Shown here in pieces: positions 8,813-16,049 of a DNA stretch of 64,000 nt. Location: contig DBRG01000021.1 of assembly GCA_002305545.1 (NCBI GenBank), positions 95,475 through 159,474 on the forward strand, read 5' to 3'. This stretch comes from Bacteroidales bacterium UBA1374. GTDB taxonomy: Bacteria > Bacteroidota > Bacteroidia > Bacteroidales > UBA932. The notes beneath the pieces are model-generated. The model did no database searches, had not been told where the DNA came from, and worked only from the letters and a program-made list of their open reading frames with translations. The number at the start of each line of letters is the position of its first letter. Positions within the stretch are counted from its first letter, which is position 1. The position numbers and the translations under genes were made by a program.

Positions 8813-9940
8813 CTATGGTTTCATGACGGCATTCCACATGGCTTTCCGTAAAGTGCCGTTATCATCGTCCCCGTTATACATCCAGCACATAAGTCCTTTC
8901 ATACCTTGTGACAGTGCCCAGGATCCTTTTTGTGCAATGCTGGCAGCATTGTCATACCCGCAGTAAAAAGCTCCTGTATTGATCCGGATGACGTAAGGAA
9001 CCGAGGCTGTGGGGTCCCAATTATCAATCGAATACAAGGATGGATCCAGATTCTTTATTTGCCGGTATGTGATGGCAGACGGGCTTTTGGAAAAGGAAAT
9101 CCTTCCATAAAAAGGAATGCCGAGCACCATCTTATCCGTTGGAAAACCGGCTGCCCTGTATGCTTGCAGGGTCCGGGCACAATCCCAGTAAGCCCGCGAA
9201 TCCTCAAGCGCCGAATGGTGATGAGGGGCCTCGTCCATATCATACGTCATTACATTGACAAAGTCCACATAGGGTTCTACCCCTTTCAGGTCAATATACT
9301 GGGTTCCTCCGGTGACTTGCTTAGCATTCATTACATAGCCCGGGAACGTGATGAGCAGGTCCGGGCCCAGTGTTTGGCGCAACTGCTTCATCAAAAGAAC
9401 ATGGTTTTGCGTGTCGGCAGCCTCATTCTTTTTATGACCGCTCCAGGAAATTCCCGGAAATTCCCATCCTATATCAATTCCGTCAATCCCCCAGGTCTGG
9501 ATAAATTCCAGGCAATCCTGTGCAAAAGCCACCCTGCCTTCCTCTGTACTGCTCATGTCAGAGAAACCACCCCCCTGGGCGTTGTCCTTATTGACAACAG
9601 TATGGGTGAAGGCGAGCAGTATTTTAAGTCCGGGATGGTTCTTTTTCAGGTCCACCACGGCAGCAAAACGGGATTCATCACCCTGCAGGCGGAATTCCCG
9701 GTACTGGCCGTTCACCACGTATAACTCGGCAAAGGCATAACAAATATGTGTCAACAGCGTGGGATCAGGGATCCCCTGGCTGTAATACGTCACATAGGAT
9801 AAGGCCACCCGGCCTTCTTTCAGCGGGGACGGGACAAACTCTTCCGGTTTTTCTTCTTCCGGTTCGGGTTCCGGGGTGATCTTTTCACGGCTGCAGGACA
9901 AAACCAGCAGGAAGAACAACAGAAAACTAAACCGTTTCAT
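8813..9940 (-). CDS. GH18-family lipoprotein with an altered catalytic motif
   Basis: A 375-residue lipoprotein: signal sequence with lipobox LVLSC (Cys16), then a Glu/Pro-rich linker (17-40) and a GH18 TIM barrel. Strand motifs are visible: LSYVTYY near 47, LKILLAF near 105, the catalytic strand GIDGIDIGWEF at 151-161, FVNVMTYDMDEA near 228-239 and a C-terminal GLMCWMYNGDD. The canonical motif is DxxDxDxE; here the third Asp is Gly158, while Asp153, Asp156 and the acid Glu160 remain. The Asp that normally orients the N-acetyl group is therefore missing. Context in a muropeptide operon suggests an endo-N-acetylglucosaminidase-like or glycan-binding role at the outer membrane rather than a chitinase. 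Activity is uncertain. Confidence 0.8.
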   Translation of the reverse strand: MKRFSFLLFFLLVLSCSREKITPEPEPEEEKPEEFVPSPLKEGRVALSYVTYYSQGIPDPTLLTHICYAFAELYVVNGQYREFRLQGDESRFAAVVDLKKNHPGLKILLAFTHTVVNKDNAQGGGFSDMSSTEEGRVAFAQDCLEFIQTWGIDGIDIGWEFPGISWSGHKKNEAADTQNHVLLMKQLRQTLGPDLLITFPGYVMNAKQVTGGTQYIDLKGVEPYVDFVNVMTYDMDEAPHHHSALEDSRAYWDCARTLQAYRAAGFPTDKMVLGIPFYGRISFSKSPSAITYRQIKNLDPSLYSIDNWDPTASVPYVIRINTGAFYCGYDNAASIAQKGSWALSQGMKGLMCWMYNGDDDNGTLRKAMWNAVMKP

Positions 9941-9951
9941 TGGTTATCGTA

Positions 9952-11199
9952 TCAATAGAGGTAATAGCGCTGTGACAGCTGGCGGAATGCTTCTGCGTCT
10001 TTGTACCAGTAATCCCTGATATCACTGAATTGGTAACGTTCTGCAAATTTGGCTGTTATAAAAGGACTGCCTACAACTTTGGTGATTCTGTCAAGGTTAA
10101 ATACAATCCCCGGATTGAGTTTGTGGATTTCCTGGATCACGTAAAAATTCACATCGGTCAGCGGGGCTGCCGCCGGATCTGTTATATGTGCCTGAACCCC
10201 GCCTAAAGTAGTACCTTGTCCCCTGCTGTAAAAAGGCCTGAAATAAATGGGTCTGAAATGAAGGCCGGGCAGCTGAAGGTTGTTAAGATTGCGGGCCAGA
10301 TCTTCAGGAACAATGGTGCTGTCTGCCGGTGCAAACAACTGGAAAGGAAGGGTATAACCTACTCCAATGGAAACCACGGATAAATCCCCTGCAATGCCGC
10401 TCATGGGATAGAAGAAGGCTGTGATTGCCTGGGGAATGTGCGGGGAGGAGGCTATCCATTGTAAACCTGTCTGATCATAGAACATGTCGCGGTTCCATCC
10501 TTCCATGGAAACTACGCGCAGGTTGCATTGGGCACTTTCCCCGGGCCGGGCCCCGGATCCCAGCATGCGCTCGCCATTGAGCAATAACGCCAGCTCGCCG
10601 CATGTAAGACCATACACATAGGGTATCCTGAACTGGCTGACAAAGGTAAAGCAGCCGTCTTCCACGTAACATCCTTCCACTTTCCGGCCCCCGATGGGAT
10701 TGGGACGGTCCAGGACCACAAATTCTATACCCAGTTCCGCACAGGCTTCCATGGCCAGTCCCATGGTAGAAATGTAGGTGAAGGAACGCGAGCCGATGTC
10801 CTGGATATCGTATACCAGCACGTCTATATTCTGAAGCATTTCGGGGGTGGGTTTCCGGGTGCTTCCGTAAAGCGAATACACGGGAAGACCAGTGGCCGGA
10901 TCGTTCTGCGTCGAGATGTGATCCCCGGCATGCACATCCCCGCGTACTCCGTGTTCGGGACCGTACAGGGCCACCAGGTTAACATTGGGTGCTTCAAACA
11001 GGATATCAATAGTAGACCGGAGCTCCCGGTCCACACCCGTAGGGTTGGTTATCAGCCCCACCCGTTTGCCTTCCAGGCAGGAAAAGTTTGATTCCTTAAG
11101 CACATCGATTCCTGTCTTGACAACAATTTCCCGTGATTGACAGGAAATAGAAACCAGGAGTATGACCAAAATAAGGGACCCCTTGACAAAATTTTTCAT
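9952..11199 (-). CDS. namZ: NamZ-type exo-beta-N-acetylmuramidase (DUF1343) lipoprotein
   Basis: A 415-residue protein of the former DUF1343 family, whose characterised members (Bacillus subtilis NamZ and a Tannerella homologue) remove MurNAc from the non-reducing end of peptidoglycan fragments. It has a lipoprotein signal (LLVSISC, Cys20), then GKRVGLITNPTGVD near 44-57, LYGPEHGVRGD near 78-88, DIQDIGSRSFTYISTM near 134-149 and DRPNPIGG near 168-175. All the conserved blocks of the family are present and length is normal. It lies between the permease and the GH18 protein with gaps of 13 and 11 bases. The expected role is release of free MurNAc outside the inner membrane for uptake and phosphorylation by AmgK. 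Confidence 0.88.
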   Translation of the reverse strand: MKNFVKGSLILVILLVSISCQSREIVVKTGIDVLKESNFSCLEGKRVGLITNPTGVDRELRSTIDILFEAPNVNLVALYGPEHGVRGDVHAGDHISTQNDPATGLPVYSLYGSTRKPTPEMLQNIDVLVYDIQDIGSRSFTYISTMGLAMEACAELGIEFVVLDRPNPIGGRKVEGCYVEDGCFTFVSQFRIPYVYGLTCGELALLLNGERMLGSGARPGESAQCNLRVVSMEGWNRDMFYDQTGLQWIASSPHIPQAITAFFYPMSGIAGDLSVVSIGVGYTLPFQLFAPADSTIVPEDLARNLNNLQLPGLHFRPIYFRPFYSRGQGTTLGGVQAHITDPAAAPLTDVNFYVIQEIHKLNPGIVFNLDRITKVVGSPFITAKFAERYQFSDIRDYWYKDAEAFRQLSQRYYLY

Positions 11200-11212
11200 A
11201 ACCGTAAGTTTA

Positions 11213-12514
11213 TTATTTTTTACCGTAATCTGCCGGAAGTTTCCTGCTTACCAACCAGGAGGCAAAAATGCCGGGGAGCGTGCATAAACATACAAACCAG
11301 AAAAACCGCTCGTAACCCAGCGCTTCCTGTATGGCACCTGCAGCCATGCCCGGCAACATCATGCCCAGGGCCATAAAGCCCGTTCCTATGGCATAATGTG
11401 ATGTTTTATGCTCTCCGTTTGCAACATAGATAAGGTACAGCATGAAAGCCGTAAATCCGAAACCATACCCCAATTGCTCCATGGCAACCGAGGCAATGAT
11501 CACCCAGACATTCTGTGGCAGAACCGAGGCCATATAAACATAGAGCAGGTCAGGCAGATTGATGGCCAGTGCCATGGGCATGATCCATTTCTTCAGCCCG
11601 CCGCGTGAAACAACAATGCCGCCAATGATCCCGCCCAAAAGCAGGGAAATCACTCCAATGGTACCGTATACCATCCCCACTGTGGCCGTGGGAAGGGCCA
11701 GCCCTCCCGCCTCGGCTTTATCAAGCAGGAAAGGAGAGGCAATTTTGACCAGCTGCGACTCACCCAGCCGGTAGGTTAGGATAAAGAAAAAGATGAGTCC
11801 CAGGTCTTTCTTTTTAAAGAAGGAGCCGAAAGTGAGAAAGAAATCCTTAAGCAGTCCCAGGGGGGTGATGTTCTCCCTGGACTTATCGCTTGCAGGGCGA
11901 GGCAGGATAAAATTGTGATACAGGGCTAGTGCCAGGAAGATGGCAGCCAGCAGGTAAAAGGAAAGGCTCCAGGCCAGGGGTATGTTTCCGGCTGTTGAAG
12001 GTAATATTTTGCCTTCTTCCAGCAAGCCGGCCAGCATGACCAGGATCCCCTGCCCGAATATGGTGGCAAAGCGGTAAAAAGTATTACGTATCCCGACAAA
12101 AAAGGATTGCTCCCCTTCCTTCAGGGCCAGCATGTAAAAACCGTCGGCGGCGATATCGTGTGTCGCCGAACTGAAGGCAATGAGCCAGAAAAATGCCAGA
12201 GTGGCCTTCACATAAAAGGAGGCCGGAATGAAAAAGGCAACACCGGCGAATCCAACCGCGATAAAGCTCTGCATCAGAATGATCCACAACCGTTTGGTCT
12301 TGATAAGATCTACAAACGGGCTCCACAGGGGTTTGATGACCCAGGGCAGGTACAGCCAGCTTGTATACAAGGCGATGTCTGTATTGGACAAGCCAAGCCG
12401 TTTGTACATGATCACGGCAATGGTCATTACCGCCACATAGGGCAGTCCCTGGGCAAAATATAACGTGGGGATCCACGCCCAGGCATTCTTCTTACCAACT
12501 GAAGGTTCTTTCAT
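11213..12514 (-). CDS. AmpG-like MFS permease for muropeptides or muramyl sugars
   Basis: A 433-residue integral membrane protein with about 12 hydrophobic segments, of the AmpG branch of the major facilitator superfamily. The N-terminus has the AmpG hallmark of a W-x-P-T-LYFAQGLPY segment in the first helix, followed by KRLGLSNTDIALYTSWLYLPWVIKPLWSP-type sequence in loop 2-3. The start was taken at the ATG at 12514, which overlaps the last base of the SpoIID stop codon; the alternative TTG is one codon earlier. AmpG imports GlcNAc-anhydroMurNAc peptides in Gram-negative bacteria. Next to namZ and amgK the cargo could equally be free MurNAc, as with the Tannerella MurT transporter. Substrate is inferred. 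Confidence 0.85.
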   Translation of the reverse strand: MKEPSVGKKNAWAWIPTLYFAQGLPYVAVMTIAVIMYKRLGLSNTDIALYTSWLYLPWVIKPLWSPFVDLIKTKRLWIILMQSFIAVGFAGVAFFIPASFYVKATLAFFWLIAFSSATHDIAADGFYMLALKEGEQSFFVGIRNTFYRFATIFGQGILVMLAGLLEEGKILPSTAGNIPLAWSLSFYLLAAIFLALALYHNFILPRPASDKSRENITPLGLLKDFFLTFGSFFKKKDLGLIFFFILTYRLGESQLVKIASPFLLDKAEAGGLALPTATVGMVYGTIGVISLLLGGIIGGIVVSRGGLKKWIMPMALAINLPDLLYVYMASVLPQNVWVIIASVAMEQLGYGFGFTAFMLYLIYVANGEHKTSHYAIGTGFMALGMMLPGMAAGAIQEALGYERFFWFVCLCTLPGIFASWLVSRKLPADYGKK

Positions 12515-13821
12515 CAATAGATTTTTTGTGCCCGGGAACCCGGGTAGTAATGTTGCAGGATCTGTTTATAGGAATAACCGCGCGAAGCCATAACCGCACC
12601 TCCGATCTGGCACAGTCCCACACCGTGTCCCCAGCCTGCGCCGTAAAGGATATATCCCGAGGATCTCTTTACAGGGATGAAAGCCGAGGAATAAAGGTGG
12701 GACTCTGAAAGGGCCTTACGGATAAGCAGGTCCTTGCCGATGATGAGCGTCTTTTTTGTCCCCACGATTTTCAGGCGGCATATCCGTCCCGAGGCTCCCC
12801 TTTCCAGGGGAATCAGCTCCTGCACCATGCCAAAGTCAACGCCTGTGCGCCTTTTGATCAGATCAGAAAGTTCTTCAAATGAGTAAGAAACTTCCCAGCG
12901 GTAAAAACCTTTTGTTTCCTGGTCGTATGTATTCAAGACCTGGGAAAGGATTTCATGATCGGTGGTATTGCAGAACGCGGGCGGAGCACTGCGGATCCAT
13001 ATTTCGGCCTGTACGGGATCGGAAAGGTCCGGAAAAGGCACCTCGGCAGGAAAAGATTCACCATCGTATTTTCCCTGAAGGTAAGGGTGCTCGGACGGTT
13101 CCCAGGAGGTGGAAAAACGTTCCATGATGCCCCCGCAGCACTTCGAAAAGCGCGCATCGCAAATTTTACCTTCAAAGGTAAGGACCTCGCCGGCCGTCTG
13201 ATTTACAGCTCGCGTAACATTATCAATTGACTGAGAAGGACGGGTGATGCCCTGGTAACGCTGGCAATGGTCATCGGCACAGACATCAAAAAGGGTATGA
13301 TCCTCCCTGTCCCACCATTTGATCCATTCCTCTTCGGTACGCACTTCGCTGGTATAGGGTACGTTCTGCCTTTGTTCTATTCCCTGCCTCTTTTCTATTT
13401 GAGAAAGCAGCCAGCTGCGCGATATGACGGCGTGGGCCTTAAGGTATTCAAGGGTACTGGTGGCACTCATTTCAGAGGCAATGACACTGACCAGGTAATC
13501 TTCCAGGGAAAGTACATTCACAGCGCGAACCATGCAATTTTCAGGGATCAGGACGAGCGATCCGCGAAAACGCTGGTCTTCCTTGCGTTCCCAATGAAAC
13601 TCAATACCGATGACCACATCTTTCAGAACAAAAGATGCATTATCATCCTGCGGTTCAAATACAAACCGCTCACCTACCTTATCATGTAAACGCACCTGTC
13701 CGCTTTCTGCCGTAGCCGTGAAACGGCCTGAATATGTTCCGTAATTGCCTTCCAGCTCAAAAGAAATGGATGGGGCAAGCAGGATACCTACTTCAATTGT
13801 TTTCTTGCCTGAATTTCCCAT
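12514..13821 (-). CDS. SpoIID/LytB-domain protein without a signal peptide
   Basis: A 435-residue protein with a SpoIID domain: SLEDYLVSVIASEMSATS near residues 106-123 contains the glutamate that is catalytic in SpoIID (ASEM), followed by LKAHAVISRSWLLSQ, and the C-terminal motif GWGHGVGLCQIGGAVMA near 398-414. SpoIID is a lytic transglycosylase acting on denuded glycan strands; LytB is an amidase enhancer. An unusual point is the N-terminus MGNSGKKTIEVGILL, which has no signal peptide or membrane anchor although the substrate of the family is outside the cytoplasm. The gene overlaps the upstream glycosyltransferase by 34 bases, which leaves no room for a missing leader in the same frame unless translation starts well inside that gene. 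Confidence 0.8.
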   Translation of the reverse strand: MGNSGKKTIEVGILLAPSISFELEGNYGTYSGRFTATAESGQVRLHDKVGERFVFEPQDDNASFVLKDVVIGIEFHWERKEDQRFRGSLVLIPENCMVRAVNVLSLEDYLVSVIASEMSATSTLEYLKAHAVISRSWLLSQIEKRQGIEQRQNVPYTSEVRTEEEWIKWWDREDHTLFDVCADDHCQRYQGITRPSQSIDNVTRAVNQTAGEVLTFEGKICDARFSKCCGGIMERFSTSWEPSEHPYLQGKYDGESFPAEVPFPDLSDPVQAEIWIRSAPPAFCNTTDHEILSQVLNTYDQETKGFYRWEVSYSFEELSDLIKRRTGVDFGMVQELIPLERGASGRICRLKIVGTKKTLIIGKDLLIRKALSESHLYSSAFIPVKRSSGYILYGAGWGHGVGLCQIGGAVMASRGYSYKQILQHYYPGSRAQKIY

Positions 13822-15242
13822 GTACGCAATCTGTCTTTGTAAAGGTTGTTTGCATTGACCTTTTCCGGTTCAAGTGCAGCGTCTGAATTGCCTTCCCAGC
13901 GCCTGCAGCAATAGAGGACATCGTATATGCGGCCGATCTGGTAGTGCCTGGAAAAGCGCAGGCCGAGTCCGTAATCCTCTCCGTAATTGGTGTTGGGCAG
14001 AAGGAGTTCACGCAGGACAGGTGCATAAAACGCCCGCGGGGCTCCCAGCCCGTTGATGCGCAAGGCATTGTTCCTGCCGTTCTCGGGAGTCCATTCACGG
14101 TGGTCGATAATGCCCGGAGGGAGTGTATTCAGCTCAAAATCAGTCATCCTGTAGGTTCCGATGATCATACCGCACTGTTGATGGTAAAATGCATCTACGA
14201 TCCGGCGCAGTGAATCCTGCCCGGAATAAACATCGTCGCTATCCAGCTGTACCAGGAACTTTCCGCATTTCGGATGATGCAGGGCCGTGTTCCACAAGCC
14301 GCCCACAAACAAATCCTTTCTGTCGGGTGTGATCAGGATCAGACGCGGATCATCCCTGTATTTTTCTACTATGGATACCGTATTATCGGTACTGTGGTGG
14401 TTCACCACGATTACATTGTATTTAAAGTCCGTTTCCTGTCCCAGGGCCGAACGAATGGCGTCTTCTATGGTCCTTTCCCGGTTAAATACAGGGATCATGA
14501 CCGAGGCTTCGTATTCAAAATCCTTCCTTCCCAGGTCAACAGGGGTAAAGCGCGGGGGAAGGTAAGCCCCTATGGCTTTCAGGTGTTCGGTACAGGCTTT
14601 TTCCATATCCACCTGCACTTCACGGTTTTTTGGATCAACATAATCGAATAGTTTCTCCCCGGATTTCCGGGTATCCGTTTCCTCCTCTGTGTAGAGCACC
14701 TCGTTGATGTGAACAAGGGAAGCCATCCTGCTGACTGCCAGCCTTAGATTGTACATTCCGGCATGCGGGTACTCAACGGCTGTCTGGGCAACTGCTTTTT
14801 TCAGGATAGCGGTATTGTAACATAGTACCGACCCAAAATTAAAATCATCCCGCAACGCCCCTTCCTGGCAAACAATCAGGGGCATTTTTCTGCGTTGCCC
14901 GCCAATTATCTGGTAATGATCCGAATACAACATTCCCGCACCGGTGTCATCTCCCAGCTGGATAAAACGTTCCAGGGCAAAATAACCGGGAATCAATGTT
15001 GTATATTTGGTATAAATCAGTGTATAATCTGCCGAAGCGACCCGGGCTATGCCTGCAACCGTGGCCGAAGAGGTCAGGTTGCTTACCTTTAAAACTTCCA
15101 GTCCGGTATCTGAAAAGTCTGCATCCTTGCCCGCAGATAAAAGAAAAATGCGGTTAACAACCGGCAGTGATTTCAGATGCGCCACGGTGGCTTTTACCTG
15201 GTCATAATCGACAGCCGGGATAAAGCAATCAATTCTTTTCAT
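13788..15242 (-). CDS. Two-domain GT2 glycosyltransferase
   Basis: A 484-residue cytoplasmic protein. The C-terminal half (about 255-480) is a clear GT-A family 2 domain: ASVMIPVFNRERTIEDAI at the start, VVNHHSTDNTVSI, the DSDD metal site in FLVQLDSDDVYSG and NYGEDYGLGLRF near the active-site acidic region. The N-terminal half (1-230) looks like a degenerate GT-A domain with a YSDHY element instead of DxD. It heads the peptidoglycan-recycling operon, directly behind a -7 box at 15275-15282. Its role there is not known; an acceptor among envelope glycans is only an inference. The last 34 bases overlap the SpoIID-like gene. Confidence 0.8.
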   Translation of the reverse strand: MKRIDCFIPAVDYDQVKATVAHLKSLPVVNRIFLLSAGKDADFSDTGLEVLKVSNLTSSATVAGIARVASADYTLIYTKYTTLIPGYFALERFIQLGDDTGAGMLYSDHYQIIGGQRRKMPLIVCQEGALRDDFNFGSVLCYNTAILKKAVAQTAVEYPHAGMYNLRLAVSRMASLVHINEVLYTEEETDTRKSGEKLFDYVDPKNREVQVDMEKACTEHLKAIGAYLPPRFTPVDLGRKDFEYEASVMIPVFNRERTIEDAIRSALGQETDFKYNVIVVNHHSTDNTVSIVEKYRDDPRLILITPDRKDLFVGGLWNTALHHPKCGKFLVQLDSDDVYSGQDSLRRIVDAFYHQQCGMIIGTYRMTDFELNTLPPGIIDHREWTPENGRNNALRINGLGAPRAFYAPVLRELLLPNTNYGEDYGLGLRFSRHYQIGRIYDVLYCCRRWEGNSDAALEPEKVNANNLYKDRLRTWEIQARKQLK

Positions 15243-15274
15243 ATAAAAATGTTGGATTTCTTAATTATTATCGG

Positions 15275-15282
15275 CAAAGGTA
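15275..15282 (-). promoter_or_regulatory. -7 promoter box of the peptidoglycan-recycling operon
   Basis: On the minus strand these bases read TACCTTTG, a full TAnnTTTG match, 32 bases before the ATG of the GT2 gene. Together with the + strand box at 15295-15302 it forms a compact divergent promoter pair in the 81-base gap. Confidence 0.5.
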
Positions 15283-15294
15283 CAATCTTTTTAC

Positions 15295-15302
15295 TATTTT
15301 TG
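15295..15302 (+). promoter_or_regulatory. -7 promoter box of the TonB-receptor operon
   Basis: TATTTTTG matches TAnnTTTG and lies 21 bases before the ATG at 15324. It decides the start of the first gene of the operon, because earlier in-frame starts at 15177 and 15249 lie upstream of the box. Confidence 0.5.
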
Positions 15303-15323
15303 CTGACTGTAACAAAAGTTATC

Positions 15324-16049
15324 ATGACCCGATCCTGTACCTTGCCGGTCCTCCTCTCATTTCTTACTTTTTATCTGCTATCGGGTGAAATCCTGCCTGC
15401 CCAGAATTACACCCCTGTAAGCAGGTATTATGTGGAACAAAGCGGTGGCTATTCACCGCTATACAACGGGGAAATACCTCCTTTATACAGCATGTTGTAC
15501 GAGGGCACGTATTACCTGGAATCAGATGCATATTACCCGGGGACCGTCTACTATAACGGGAAATTATACGTCGACATGCTACTCAACCTGAATGTACACA
15601 GGGATGAATTGTACGTAATGATACCGGAGTACAATTCCAGCTCCGTACTGTTGAAGGCCCATGTAGAATCGTTCACTATGGGCGACATGCATTTTATTAA
15701 TATCGTGAAGGAAAAATGGCCTAAAGCTCCGGATCAGGGATATTTCCGTGTTCTTTATTCGGGAAACGATATAAGTCTTCTGAAAAGGACGATCAAGAGG
15801 ATGAACAGTTCTACCGCAGCCAATGACAGAAAAGTAGCTTACGCCTTTGAAGAGAGTACTTCTTATTACATCGTCAAAAACGGTGTTTTTTACCCGGTTA
15901 AGCGTAAGTCTTCGGTTTTACAGGTTTTGCCCGGGATACGTAAGGAATTGAATCGCCATATCAGGGAAGAAAAGCTCAAATTCGGAAAGGATGAGCGGGA
16001 AGCCTCTTTGATTTCTTGTGCGATGCTATATCAAAAAGAGGTAAAATGA
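15324..16049 (+). CDS. Exported protein of unknown function, first gene of a TonB-receptor operon
   Basis: A 241-residue protein with a signal peptide (MTRSCTLPVLLSFLTFYLLSG, cleavage after about 25). The mature part is rich in Tyr (SRYYVEQSGGYSPLYNGEIP, then YLESDAYYPGTVYYNGKLY) with regularly spaced strands and a basic C-terminal region (IRKELNRHIREEK). I do not recognise a named family. The opening of the mature protein resembles short repeats of the form Y-Y-P-G-x-V-Y-Y-N-G, typical of beta proteins that contact the outer membrane. Its stop overlaps the ATG of the TonB receptor (ATGA), so translation is coupled and the two products are likely made together. Confidence 0.75.
   Translation: MTRSCTLPVLLSFLTFYLLSGEILPAQNYTPVSRYYVEQSGGYSPLYNGEIPPLYSMLYEGTYYLESDAYYPGTVYYNGKLYVDMLLNLNVHRDELYVMIPEYNSSSVLLKAHVESFTMGDMHFINIVKEKWPKAPDQGYFRVLYSGNDISLLKRTIKRMNSSTAANDRKVAYAFEESTSYYIVKNGVFYPVKRKSSVLQVLPGIRKELNRHIREEKLKFGKDEREASLISCAMLYQKEVK

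Noticed and set aside
8930..9724. A 264-codon open frame antisense to the GH18 gene
   Set aside because: The GH18 frame has a signal peptide, strand motifs and close operon spacing. The antisense frame has none of these.
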